Assembly: GCA_000934385.1 (NCBI GenBank)
Contig: KN880446.1
Location: 160,833-224,832, forward strand
Source of the DNA: Cylindrobasidium torrendii FP15055 ss-10
Taxonomy: Eukaryota; Basidiomycota; Agaricomycetes; Agaricales; Physalacriaceae
Direction of reading: 5' to 3'
Length of the DNA stretch: 64,000 nucleotides
Every line of letters begins with the position of its first letter. Positions within the stretch are counted from its first letter, which is position 1. The notes below the pieces were generated by a model, which saw only the letters and a program-made list of their open reading frames with translations, was not told the DNA's origin and made no database searches. A program made the position numbers and the translations under genes. Positions 1 to 10,637 of the stretch are shown piece after piece.

Positions 1-662
1 GTGTTGTGGGATAAACGCGTCAACACTCCGGGCACTGGTGTCGGGAGGTTGTGGATGGGGGAAAAGACACCCCCATGGTGCATTTCCGTAGGATTTCACA
101 TAGCTCGGTAGCCATTTCACTTACATTTTTCCAGGCTTGTTGGTCCCCAGACGGTGGTAGAATATTTGCAGGACGCAGAAACGGTGCGATAGATGTATAC
201 GACGTGAGGCAACTGGGACGTGTCGGCCCTTCGGGTACGCCGAGACTGTTGAAGGTGTTGAAGAACCCTGCGAGCTCAGGAGTTGTCTCTTGTGTGGTAG
301 CGTTCCCCGACAACAAGCACATCGCTTGGTACGTTCATTTGCACGGTCTGCGCAGTCGAAGGATAATCTTCTTTAGTGCTTCCATTGATAACCTACGGCT
401 GTGGAACGTCGATGCAGTAGACACTGATATTCGTAAACCTAAAAGCGGAGCCCAGTTCAAAATCATCCCTGGTCACCACGGTGGGCATATTTCTAGTCTT
501 TGTGAGTCTTGAGCTCTCCATCTCCGTGGTTCTCCGACTAACCGCAATGCAGTGGTCGATTCAGGCTGTCGGTTCCTGGTAAGCGCCAGCAGTAATCGCG
601 GATGGCCGTATGGGGACTCTACAAAGACTGTATTCGTACACGATATAAAGCACGTCTTATGA
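1..662 (+). CDS. SPT8: SAGA complex WD40 subunit Spt8, C-terminal part (5' truncated by window edge)
   Basis: This is the 3' end of a WD40 beta-propeller protein resembling Spt8, the SAGA coactivator subunit that contacts TATA-binding protein in the nucleus. Exons read in one frame are 1-87, 135-328, 377-501 and 553-662, giving 171 residues; the three introns are 47-51 nt with GT-AG ends. Visible Spt8-like signatures are PPWCIS-ACWSPDG at the first junction, AGRRNGAIDVYDVR, SSGVVSCVVAFPD, IACASIDNLRLWNV and the final SASSNRGW blade. The amino-terminal half lies outside the window. The specific match to Spt8 rather than another WD40 protein rests on these strings from memory of the family and is fairly secure. 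Confidence 0.82.
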
Positions 663-1262
663 AAAGGACTTTCTCTGATCACCAAGCCTGTACACCGGGG
701 TCGCGTACCGGGAGGGCGGGTGGGACAAATGATCGCCCGTTGTTTCGTCCGGCGGTTAGCAAGTACGAGGTCCAAGCCTTAGTTTTGGTGAAGTTGGCCT
801 GACTCTGAAGCCCATGTGAGGGTCTATCTTGGAATTCAGGCAGCACATGATGGTAAGCACGACACGGATGACTTTAATATGTGTGGCTGATCGTCTATCA
901 GCTGCGCATAATCACTATATCTCAATTAACTGCTACTAGAAGTTGTCCACTGAATCTCAGAATTTGACATCGTCTCTTCTTCATTCGCCTGCATTGTGCA
1001 CCCCGTAGAAAATCTGTAAACCAATGATTCCATATATCATCCCGTAAGTTATAAACTAACGACCAACATCGGGGTTCTTGTTCACGTTTTCTAGAAATCG
1101 CATGCAGGCCCTGCGAGAAGTACCAGAGTATAAAATAGCCACTTGCTCAGGTCACCCATTCCACCCCTTCCAATATGCCCATAGCGGACCCACACACTCT
1201 TTGACAGGTCGTTGTGTGCAACCCACCGCGCCATTTTCCATTTTCTTCTGGTCTTCATATGC
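663..1262. other. Intergenic stretch with a TATA box
   Basis: I see no credible gene. It holds the presumed Spt8 3' UTR and the promoter of the following methyltransferase gene. Short open frames here have no family resemblance. Confidence 0.5.
1129..1136 (+). promoter_or_regulatory. TATA box of the methyltransferase gene
   Basis: TATAAAAT lies about 127 bp before the chosen ATG at 1263. That fits a start of transcription near 1160 and a leader of about 100 nt. Confidence 0.5.
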
Positions 1263-2689
1263 ATGCAGCGCGGACAGGACACAGAAAACGCAGACGCGCC
1301 CGCGACATACCAGGACTCGTACGTGGGTGAAGATGATGCGCCGTTCTTCCGTATGCTACACGGCCGACGTCTGAATGCGCTAAACACCACATATCTCCTT
1401 CCGTATGTCCTTCACGCGTTTGCTACCCGCTCATTGCATTTGACACGCCCACTCAATTAGCGCGGACGACGAAGAAGTCAGGGTATGCATATATCACTGT
1501 CACCACAAGGGCCGGTGCTGAGGACACATGGTTCCCAGCGCTCTGAATTACACCACCGAGCTCTCAAGTTTGTCTTTGACGGGCGAAACTATGTCGGTCC
1601 TGTACGGCAGGCGCTCCAATTTGGCCAGAAGAGACGCGGTACGTCCATAAATTCTCGCACACTCATTGTATATGCCCTCTGACATATCTAATCAGTTCTA
1701 GACTTGGGCACTGGAGGCGGCATCTGGTAGGTGTTGATATGAATAAAAGGTAGGGGGTGCACACTCAAGTACTCAACCCGCGAATTTTTAGGGCGGTTGA
1801 AATGGCAGACGAGTTCAAAAGGGCGGATATTATTGGCGTGGACCTTGCGCCGATTCAACCACGGTAAGTCTGAGAACGGTGTCAAACCCGCTCAAAAATT
1901 CGAGACAGTCCGGCGTAGGGACGTTCCTCCCAACTGCGAGTACGTATCAATCGCTTTTATTGGCACGCAATTGTCACGTTCATCTAGATTCAAGCTCAGT
2001 GACCTTGCACAACCAGAGTTACCATACCCAGATGGCTACTTCGACTTGATCCATGCTCGATCCATTTTCACAGGTGTCCGTCGACTTTCATAGTACCATA
2101 TCCTTCTCAACGGCGGCAACTAGATACCCGACTACATTCGGTTCGTAAGCGAGGTCGCTAGACTTCTTCGGCCGGGTGGTCTCGTTATCCTCGTCGAACC
2201 AGATCTGAACCCAGCCGTGAACGAACCTCTGGAAGATATTGCTGCAGAGCTCGACCTATCCGGATGGTTCGCGCTCTGGGAGACGTACTCCGCATGTCTC
2301 CGCCATCAGGGCATCGACACGAGCATTCCCAACAGGATCCCGGACATTGTAGCATCCAGCGGGATGTTCCAAGATACTGTCAAACGCATCGCGGAAGTTC
2401 CTGTGGGCTTCTGGCCGCGAGGTAAGTCGAGAGCATATTGCCGTCACGCAAGGTATTCGAGGCTCATACTATGCTCACCACAGACGACGTCTCCCTTACT
2501 GTCGGGCAACTACAATGGATGGACTTTGACCTCCTCCTGCCTGCCCTTCGACCGCTCTTCCTCCACTGTGGTATCCCGGCGACCAAAGTCCAAAGCCTCA
2601 TTGAGGACGCTCAGCGCGACTTGTACAATCCAGAAGCGCACCTCATCACTCGCATTAATATTGTATATGCATCAAAGAACTATCGTTAA
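1263..2689 (+). CDS. SAM-dependent class I methyltransferase (LaeA/TAM-like fungal family)
   Basis: Nine exons join in frame: 1263-1402, 1461-1482, 1539-1638, 1702-1726, 1792-1863, 1919-1939, 1988-2075, 2124-2421 and 2484-2689, for 323 residues. The protein has a typical Rossmann methyltransferase layout: a leader with DDAPFFRMLHGRRLNALNTTYLLPADDEE, motif I DLGTGGGIWAVEMA for SAM binding, an acidic loop GVDLAPIQPR, FDLIHARSI in the motif IV area and LLRPGGLVILVEPD. The family in fungi includes regulators of secondary metabolism and small-molecule methyltransferases, and the substrate cannot be read from sequence. The ATG at 1263 was chosen because it opens the frame shared with the conserved leader; 1212 is an alternative start in the same frame. 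It belongs to no evident cluster here. Confidence 0.85.
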
Positions 2690-3282
2690 CACCGAAGCTT
2701 TATATTCTCTCGTTGATCAGAGTTTGGGCGTGCACAGTATTAAATGCGTACAGAGAGACCTGAGTCCCCATAACGCAGACTAGTTTGTGCAACTTTTGAT
2801 TGATGATATTTCGGATGCAGGGACCAACTGGCTAGAACCTTAATCTTCCTTTACTATGGGTTTACTTTATCTCAGGAAGCGCCTATATCTTGGGAGACGT
2901 ATTATTTCAGGAAACATCCTCCCGGGAGTGTCATTTGCTTGCTACATTGCCACAGAGTGTACTATGCTGCTTGACGGGAACAGATGAGATTTGCCTTCAG
3001 AATCCAGATACGCTGTATTTATTTACCATCATCGTGGCTACGGACGCGTTTTGTGCATGTCAAAAACAAGTAGTTTCATCTTCAGTCCAACAGTCTTATG
3101 CGATGGACCACCGCCACAAAATGAGGCGCATCATCCGGATAGATTTATCTACGCGTTGATTTAGGTAGTAGATTATTCATTAGGCTGTATTGAAGGCTAC
3201 TAATAGATGTAATACATTAAGCGCTCGATAGCAAGGGGCGCACAAATCTCGAATCTCGAATCCTGAATCCTGACCCAAGGCC
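2690..3282. other. Intergenic, nothing recognised
   Basis: This lies between the methyltransferase stop and the 3' end of a minus-strand F-box gene. An open frame near 2890-3159 has no recognisable features and is treated as chance. Confidence 0.45.
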
Positions 3283-4636
3283 CTAGGAAACCCACTTCAT
3301 GCATCCAACCGCGGCAAAACCTTCGAAGAACATATTCTTGCTTGTGGGAAAGCAGACTTCCAAAACCCATTTCTCCACCGTGTCCCGGTATTTCGAGTTA
3401 ACTGCCTCCCGACCGAACGTTTCATCCCAGCTCGGAGGTGGTCTCCGGATCATCCATATCATCTCCTCGACCTCCGATGCGAGGTTGGAAAGCTCTTGAT
3501 CCAGGAGATAAGTTCCTTCATGCGCAGGCGGGGCATGATTCGCATTTCCAACCTCCTGCAGCTGGATGTGAAGCGTGAATTTTTTGAGGCGCCGACGCGT
3601 CATACCACTCTCTTGTAGGGCCACAGAACATTGTCGGAGGGACTCTGCGCACTGTCGAAGAGAGCTCGACGGATGGTCCCGCGTACTGAGGTCGATGCCC
3701 ATCTCTAATTCATCCAGGGTTGTTGTAGGTATCATCCACAAGGGTGGAACATCTGCCGGCGAGAGGTCTGGCAGCAAATGTGTGAGCTTGGTGAATATCA
3801 CGAGAGGAGGACGCACTCCAAGTGGCTGGAACTAGGCTTAGTCGAACGAGAGACAGCCTGTGACGCTCTATGAGATCGTTTATCGAGACGATGTGGCTGG
3901 CCTGGTTGAATCGGCATGCGACAGTCAGTGTCTTCATGTCGGGAAAGTATTGCGAGAGGGTGGAAAGTAAAACGACTTCGTGCATTGGAAAAGTCGGTAG
4001 AAGGCCCAATGTGGTTGCTTTGAATCGGGAAGAGGGGTAGACAATCGTGTCTGAGTCTTGAGAAATATGGCGTCCCAAGCTATTCGGGACTGTGCGAGTG
4101 ATACGTCCAACGTTGACAGACACCCGAGATGGGAATAAACAGAGCAGTCTTTCTAGCCCATCGTTACCAGAGGGGCGAAAGTTGTCGATGCACACAGATG
4201 CGAGGTTGTTGGCAGAAAGCATGGAGGGAAAGGAAAGGCAAGTGTTGAAATACCAGCATAAATCTATATGCACCAGCCATTTGAGTTGACCAACAAGTTC
4301 ATGAAGGCGACAATGGTTGTAGACGAGATGCGATTCGCGTGTGATGATGGGGTAGTGCACAGATGAACGAAGTCCTTGTAATATCTGGAGACTTCGCACT
4401 GTCCGCGCCACCTCGGGCGCACCGTCAAAGATGCAAGTAAGAGCATCTATTGACAATGGTCCGTCAATAGAGATATTGGTGAACCGATGCCAGCGTATGC
4501 GGGGGAGAACGTCCTTCCAGCTTGATACCAGCGCAATTGCCGAGAGGGAATCGTTGGAAAGTGCAGGCCTTCGGGATGCGTATAGCTCATCTATAACGAG
4601 CTCCTTTAACTCCGTAGGAAGCTCTATGTTGTCCAT
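3283..4636 (-). CDS. F-box/LRR-like protein
   Basis: The amino terminus (PTELKELVIDEL, then SLSAIALVSSWKDVLPRIRWHRF) is a degenerate F-box, as in the many basidiomycete F-box proteins that recruit substrates to SCF ubiquitin ligases. The rest has leucine-rich segments such as VRSLQILQGL, KWLVHIDLCW and FPDMKTLTVACRF. The reading frame changes near 3.86 kb. I read an intron at 3832-3889 (58 nt, branch-like GACTAAG, acceptor TAG) that joins 3890-4636 to 3283-3831 in frame and gives about 431 residues. The donor GTCTCG is weak, so a frameshift is the alternative. No substrate or partner can be inferred. A TATA box sits 87 bp before the ATG. Confidence 0.7.
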
Positions 4637-4722
4637 CGACGACCAACTTGAAGTGGTGAGCTAACGAGAAGTCCGTGCTGAAGGGGCTAGTGGCAATGAC
4701 TGGGTGAGAGTAAAATGAAGGT

Positions 4723-4729
4723 CTTTATA
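4723..4729 (-). promoter_or_regulatory. TATA box of the F-box gene
   Basis: TATAAAG on the minus strand lies 87 bp upstream of the ATG at 4636. Confidence 0.45.
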
Positions 4730-4855
4730 CCTAATAAATATGAATCAACACTCCTATAGTTGAATATTCTTCCGGTTGTTAAATCGTGGCGTCGGGGGCT
4801 CGGTCACGATCAGGTGGTTAGGGTTTGTGAGAGCAACCTCTTTGACCTAACCACC

Positions 4856-5372
4856 ATGGCCTCGAAGCAAATCGCGCGCGAACTGGGAGGGATATCCACC
4901 GAAGTTGTGCTGCAACGATATGCGGACCGAACCCTAGTTCTTGTCACTCAGGTTGGCAAAGTAGGGGCCTTGGTAAATCCACCCAATCGCGCGCGCGTCT
5001 CGAAATATTGACTCTCAGAAGATACAAGCATCGCTGCCGGCCACAACACAGTTGCCAGATACTGTGAATGATAGTGAGGAACCGAACGCGTCTCAACTGC
5101 CGCAGCCACCACCGGCGATACAACTCCAGCCTCTCCTCGGCGGCGCGCCATCTGAGCATCTTCAGACACTGCAGAACCTCTATGTCAGCCAGATTGCGAC
5201 TCTAATTTGGGTGAAAGAAGATGTTTTTGGCGTTCGGCGAAGCGTAGTAGTGGGATTGGCACTAAAAAAGGCAGAGGTACCCGCCGCTGACGATGTGGGT
5301 TTGAGTGAGAGCGAACGGGTGACATTCTTGGGGGTGGTGCAAATGGTGCAAGAGCTTCTCGAGCAAAGATAA
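4856..5372 (+). CDS. Proteasome assembly chaperone 3-like protein (PAC3/PSMG3)
   Basis: Two exons, 4856-4972 and 5019-5372, flank a 46-nt intron and encode 156 residues. The first exon, with GGISTEVVLQRYADRTLVLVTQVGKVGAL, matches the beginning of PSMG3-type chaperones, in which a ...TQVV...ILVLVTQ.GK.GTLV pattern is characteristic. The end, RRSVVVGLALKKAEV...ESERVTFLGVVQMVQEL, resembles the family's final strand and helix. PAC3 with PAC4 acts in the cytosol on early 20S alpha-ring assembly. The start codon has a strong context (CCACCATGG). The middle (EEPNASQLPQPPPAIQ) is a Pro-rich spacer not found in the animal proteins. The call is by pattern only and the family is divergent. Confidence 0.6.
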
Positions 5373-5790
5373 AGTGGCTTGGATGATCTACAACACCAAC
5401 GAAGTGTATCTGTATGTAAATGTTAAGTTTGTATCCATCCCACGAATGCTCGCCACGCACCAGTGCAATTACGAACTACGCCCGGCCTCGAGGACTGCTA
5501 GTTTTGCATCCTTTTCTTTCCTCCATTGAAGTAATGCCCTCAATCTCTTCTCCTCTGGTAGACCTGTGCGGGGGTGCGTTTCGTGTAGATAGAATGCCAA
5601 GAAGCCAGTGCAGACGCCCAGGACCGGGTCTAACCAGCTATTTTTGAATGAGACCGTGTTTGAAATAGGTGCTGGAAAACGGAACGCACCGCGACAAGAG
5701 ATAGGACATGGCTGTGATGGCGGCAGGAGGGAAGTGCTAGTACATGCATGACGTCAATAGTGCAATTAAGAATCTTGCCTCTGTACCACA
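5373..5790. other. Intergenic, nothing recognised
   Basis: This 418-bp spacer between two plus-strand genes shows no supported open frame, repeat or strong promoter element. Confidence 0.4.
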
Positions 5791-6552
5791 ATGGACATCG
5801 AAATGGACGACCTTTCCAAGCTCAAACGCAAAGAAGAGCACGGCTCAGAGTCGTCTGAGATAGATGATGCACTTTCTTCATGGACGTGGACAGCGGCCTC
5901 GATGTACGCCTCACCTTGCTCGTGAGCTACGCGCAGCAGTAGTAACTGTCCACCTAGGCTGTTCTCGACGTCTTTGTTGTTACTCATCGCTCCGCGCGTC
6001 CTACTCTTCTTCTCGGAATCAAATGTGGCCGGTGAAGAGCGACTGGCGCTGACAGCACTCGAGAGTTTCCTCATCAGTCACTGCGGGGTTTGGATGTTCG
6101 CGCTTTCTGTTAGCCTCGTCACCAACGTACGCCCTATTTCAAGCATATCCTAAACAGCCCATGTAACGCCAACCATCTTGCAGCTTCCCCAGTCCCCACT
6201 TCCTCATCAATTGCGTCCACAATCATCGACCCATCCACTACTTCTCCCCTTCACAGTAGCCTCAGCCGTCTCATCTCTCATGGCATACAATACCTCAAAT
6301 TTAGGATCAGTGACGACCGTGACTTGGATGGGAACCTCTGTCGTGGCAATCTGGGGTGGCTGGGTGGTGGGCATAGTCTATCGCTCATTCCGGACGTCGT
6401 GTTCACCTTGTCCGCAGCTCGTCTTTGGGAGCTCCGGGTCCGTCTCTAAGAAGACCGGTGCCGACAAGCACACATCATCGTTCCTCTTCAAAAACAAGGC
6501 ATCTGCATCTCAAAAGAAAAAGGAATGGCGGCGAGAACATAGCACGGACTGA
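5791..6552 (+). CDS. Small fungal integral membrane protein, unknown function
   Basis: Three exons, 5791-5921, 5958-6126 and 6184-6552, join in frame to give 222 residues. Intron 1 is unusually short at 36 nt. The protein has an acidic N-terminal tail (MDIEMDDLSKLKRKEE), a hydrophobic segment LFSTSLLLLIAPRVLLFF, a second WMFALSVSLVTN, a third HPLLLPFTVASAVSSLMA and a fourth TWMGTSVVAIWGGWVVGIVY. It ends in a basic cytosolic-type tail, SKKTGADKHTSSFLFKNKA and QKKKEWRRE. I recall similar KKTGADKHTS... tails in uncharacterised fungal membrane proteins but can give no function. Four transmembrane helices are likely. Confidence 0.65.
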
Positions 6553-6858
6553 AGTCACAGGAAATTGGTTGATTAATTGGCATTGGACTATAGCGCGCGC
6601 CTCTCGCGTTTGTACATTGGTTCTTGGATCTATCTGTATAATATGTGTGGGTTACAAGCCGCAGTGAGTTTACAAAAATGCAAGATGCTAGATGATAATC
6701 TAATGAGCGTACTGCAAGTGGACCTAAATAAAAGCGAAGGGGAAGGTAAAAGCGCGTTTGTACAAGGATGGTAGAAAAGCAGATAAATAAAACAAGAGAT
6801 TAGATAGTGTCCAGTGTCCAATGCAACAAGAATAAGTCACCAAAAGATACACACAGCG
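6553..6858. other. Convergent 3' spacer
   Basis: This 306-bp spacer lies between two converging genes. I see only UTR-like sequence. Confidence 0.4.
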
Positions 6859-9266
6859 TCAAACCGCTTGGAGGTAACTCGCAAGCGCCCATCCGACGTC
6901 GGCGTCGCCTGTTTTGTCTTTATGCCGCGTCGTCTTAGGAACCTTCCTCCTCACCAACAATAGCTTGTCCGGTTCGCTGGACTCCCCATCGTCCACGTAG
7001 AGCTTCAATCCCTTGCTCAAATGGTCTCTCGGATGACCTGCGTTTAGGATGACCTCCAAAACTTCTGCGTCCGCCTGGAGCGTCAGGAAAGGATATCCAT
7101 CATACACATATACCGGTGGTTTGGCCTTCTTGCCGGGCGGTGTCCTAGGATCTGGCGGGATTTCAAACGCGTACACCGACCGAGCGCAGTAGAGGACGTC
7201 CGACCGCCTTCCCTCCGCCGACCGCTCATGGGCCACCCTCTCCTTGAGAGACGAGTCCGAAGTTTTCCTCCGGAAACTCAGCCTGCGAGACAAATCGGAG
7301 GTAGGCGATCCTCCCGACGATGTCGACGGACGCTTTAAACTCATTGACGACTTGCTCCTGCTCTTCTTCACCGGACTTGTTGGGCTTGTCGGACTTGTCC
7401 CAGGATGTAACGAATCCAGAGCAGCCGGTTTCTTCACATAGTCGTACCCAATGTCGTATTCGTATTCCGTGAGGGATCTGCGGCCTTTGAATTTGACGAA
7501 GCTTTGCGATGTCGATTTGGGTGAGGTCGATTCCTTCGACTTGATGGACTCTTTGCTGCTGCGATACCGGTTGGGTGCAAGGCGTGGCTCAAGCGACGAC
7601 AGCATGCTGTTTACCGCTGTGCTCGTGGGCGAAGCACTAGTCGTAGAGCTCCCCGATGTACGCGACCGTTCGACCGACTCCGCATGGGTCGGGACCGCAG
7701 GTGTTGGTGGCAGGTCAATCTGTTGCACAATCCGCAAATGGGTCACCAGTACATCCACATCCTGCCACTTATCCCACCACGCCTTGATGGCGTTTCCTGT
7801 CTCTAGAGGTTCGCCTTCGACCGGTAAAACGGCCCAAAGCGCTTTCCATGCCGAATGAACTTGATGGTAGTATTCTCGTTGCACTCGCGACAGCCGTACG
7901 ACGCAGCCGGCTAGTACCCTGTTGGCCATGGACATGTAGATGGGTATTTCTTCTGCGAGCTTACCGCGCAGAGCCACATACTCTGCTGACGCCTTGATAA
8001 GTTCTGGCGGAGGTCTGTTCTTGGCGGACAGCGGCATGTGCAGGAGGTGGTTGTGTAGAGGCCAAAGGTGGTTCTGTAACGTGTCGAGGAGATGGAGAGG
8101 ACCACTCAGTGTCTCCAATAATGATTCGAGGGGCGAAAGAAATGTAGCAAACAGTGACTTGGAGAGGGATGCCGCCATGGGGATGATTTCGTTGTCAAGT
8201 GTTTTGACGAAGGCATCAAATGCCTCGGAGCCAAGGTCGCCCGACAGCCCAACGACTTTGCCAAAAACGTCGGCAAATGACTTCAATGCAATAGAAGACT
8301 CCGCCACGGTTTTGCACCATTCGGTTGAGCTGTGCGCAAGGGAACCGACAAACTCTTCGAGTTCGGCGAGCTGCTTGTGGTAGTTCACTATTCGTCGGGC
8401 TTCATCTGTTTCTGGTCCACCAGGTGGTTTGAGCCCCTTGATTCGGAGGGTAGTCGGCGAGTCCCTGGAGTCTCGCTTGAGAAGGTCCTTCACTAGATCC
8501 AAGCGGCGGCGCTCCTCGTTCACGTTGTGGGCTAGCTCCTGTACAGCGTCGCGGGCTCGGCGAAGGTTGTCCTTGTCGGGATGGCCAGAAGGGGTCTCGT
8601 CGTATATGGTGCCCAGCAAAAGCGGGTATTTGAGGAGCCGTTGGACAGGCTTAATGAGCATTGAGTTTAGATCCCAGGCATGGGACATGGACGAAGCGAT
8701 GGTCCGCGTCTGCGCATGGTAGGCGCTAAGTTCGGTGGATGCGGGGAGGTTGTGCAGGTGCATGGCTGCGCTTTCGTGTTTCGCAATGTACACTTTGTAG
8801 GGGCGTTCCATTTCAGCGCACGAATCAAGAAATAGCTGGCCCACGGCATCTTGGTCAACCGCGTCCTTGAGTGCAAGGTGAAACTTGTCCGCGAATTGTG
8901 CTACTTCTTCGATGTTACTGAAAATGATCTTGACGTCGTCTGCATCCATGGGTGCATCCACTTGCGATGTCAGCAGGGTGTCATTAATTTGGATGGGCTG
9001 GCCTGAGGGCTGTTAGAAAAGTCTATCACTGCATCATGATATGCCCACGTACCGAGCGCCAATGGTATATGCACCTGCCTCACAATGGCCAAATCCGCCG
9101 CGTATGATTTCTCCGAAGACAGCAACTCGTTCATTGCATGATCCCGCTTGGACGCCGGGCCTGTGGCACCCATAGGGGACTCTGGGGGTGTTGTGGTATT
9201 GGTGTGGTCAACATTATTTCCGCGTCTTCGCAGCGGCGACCGTGCTGGAAGAGGAGGTTCGGGCAT
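6859..9266 (-). CDS. Rho guanine nucleotide exchange factor with DH domain and BAR-like region
   Basis: Two exons, 9053-9266 and 6859-9002, are separated by a 50-nt intron and give 785 residues. The DH domain runs over roughly residues 40-230: MNELLSSEKSYAADLAIVRQ (conserved region 1), FLDSCAEMERPYKVYIAKHESA, then the signature SMLIKPVQRLLKYPLLL (conserved region 3). A helical region of about 230 residues follows that resembles a BAR module, as in Tuba/DNMBP- and Gef-type fungal exchange factors. Then comes a Ser/Pro-rich linker (KKSRSKSSMSLKRPSTSS) and a C-terminal SH3-like segment beginning LYCARSVYAFEIPPD. Such proteins activate Cdc42/Rho at the membrane during polarity or endocytosis; the target GTPase is not readable. 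The ATG at 9266 follows an in-frame stop. A further 5' coding exon near 9300-9410 (starting MDAHQPPNSN) cannot be excluded. Confidence 0.85.
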
Positions 9267-9793
9267 CGGCACAGTCGTGGTAGGTCACAGAGAAGGGGTC
9301 TCCGGGCCGTTCATTAGCAGCGCCAACCTGATCAATCGGACATTCCCGTGGTACGACCGCTCGAATTCTCGTGGTGTTCGAGTTGGGCGGTTGATGTGCG
9401 TCCATGTCGCAGAAATCCACTAGTATTAGAATGATTTGTATATTTTAGATGGATTGTGGACTCCACCAGCTTTGCGTAGCTCACTGCCCATGTGTACAGT
9501 GTGGGTCGTTACTATACAGAGTATTTCCTCTGCGCCCTTGAGCAGCAGTAAATCATACACATAACAGCGGTAGGGTTTATATAGGTTGTTTAAAGGTGAC
9601 TTGGTATGATCAGTCCTAGCCCAGCTTATGTAGTAGATGGGATTCGGTCAATGCCGATAATCCATCCTCCTCGACATTCAATCATCACCACGCCGGCACC
9701 TCAATCATTTGTGGCCGACATGTCAGAGCATTGTATGGCTAATCTTTTCTTTCCAATCGTCATCTAAACTCGAAACTAGCCCAGTATGCCGCT
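9267..9793. other. Divergent promoter region
   Basis: This separates the minus-strand RhoGEF from a plus-strand small protein. A minus-strand TATATAAA is at 9576-9583. It may also hold a 5' exon of the RhoGEF near 9300-9410. Confidence 0.4.
9576..9583 (-). promoter_or_regulatory. TATA box, probably of the RhoGEF gene
   Basis: TATATAAA on the minus strand is about 310 bp upstream of the chosen ATG. That implies a long leader or an unrecognised first exon. Confidence 0.35.
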
Positions 9794-10324
9794 ATGACTA
9801 ACGTCCCTCTCATTAAATCACCCAGTCTGCGCGCGCCACCTCCCGTATGTCCACTGAACAACCCAAACTTGCCTTATTCAGTGAAGCTAGGTAGAGCTTC
9901 CGCAGGATATCCATCCCTTACCCGAATCTGTCGATGCATACGTGCGTAGGCTTGTCATCCTTCTCGTTTCCTCATTGCTTCAAGCTTTCTTCAGTCTGTA
10001 TACCCCTACACGCTCGAGCCGCACATTTTAACTGTGGAATCGGCAAGGCGAACGACCATGGCATCGCATGCTGCGCGATACGAGAAAGTATTACGGACAC
10101 GGACGGACGAGAAAGAGCAGAGGAAACGTGAGGCACTGCGGCGGATTGCACCAGGGTTTGAGCCCACCGGCTCGCTTCTAGTCCCTGTCAGAACTGGAAC
10201 GGCGTCTACGGAGCCACCAGTTCCTGTCGTGGCTGATAGTCCATTCCTTCAGAAGCAGAAGTCTGCCATGGACGATCTAGTCGACCAGCTAGCAGCCCTG
10301 GACTCCAAAGGTAGCACAACATAA
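9794..10324 (+). CDS. Small conserved charged protein, unknown function
   Basis: Three exons, 9794-9844, 9906-9941 and 9995-10324, join in phase and give 138 residues. The N-terminus has a proline-rich lead (SLRAPPP), then DIHPLPESVDAY and VYPYTLEPHILTVESARRT. A strongly basic/acidic helix RYEKVLRTRTDEKEQRKREALRRIAPGFEP follows, and the C-terminus MDDLVDQLAALDS looks amphipathic. The frame, the phase of both introns and the sensible peptide across them support a real gene. I think homologues occur across agaricomycetes but cannot name a family. The helix could be a coiled-coil partner-binding element. Confidence 0.65.
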
Positions 10325-10637
10325 ACAAAGAGTATCATCCAGGCGGAGATAAATTCCATCTCACTATGTATACAAAGTTGGGTTGCGGGTTGTCTGCAGA
10401 TATTCTAGCTCTACGGTACACGTTATCATGCAACCGAGTCGGGACAGATAACCACTTTGTTGTTGCCATGCCGTGCTGTATCCTCCTGTTCTCTGCAAGG
10501 CCTACATAAACACATGCTTTGTTTGCGATTGCGAGCCAGTATAAAAGCTCATTGACCTCGTTGATGATGCAGTTCGATCACAGTCTCTCGAATACTACTG
10601 TAGAAAGCAGATATCCCCGACTTGCCATCAGCTCTCC
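10325..10637. other. Intergenic with TATA box
   Basis: This 313-bp spacer carries the promoter of the next gene. Nothing else is seen. Confidence 0.4.
10540..10547 (+). promoter_or_regulatory. TATA box of the SigF-like gene
   Basis: TATAAAAG is 98 bp upstream of the ATG at 10638. Confidence 0.55.

Noticed and set aside
1078..1374. Open frame before the methyltransferase
   Set aside because: It overlaps the TATA box and leader, has no family likeness, and the true coding frame is different.
2890..3159. Open frame of 89 codons
   Set aside because: No conserved composition, no splice context and no recognised domain.
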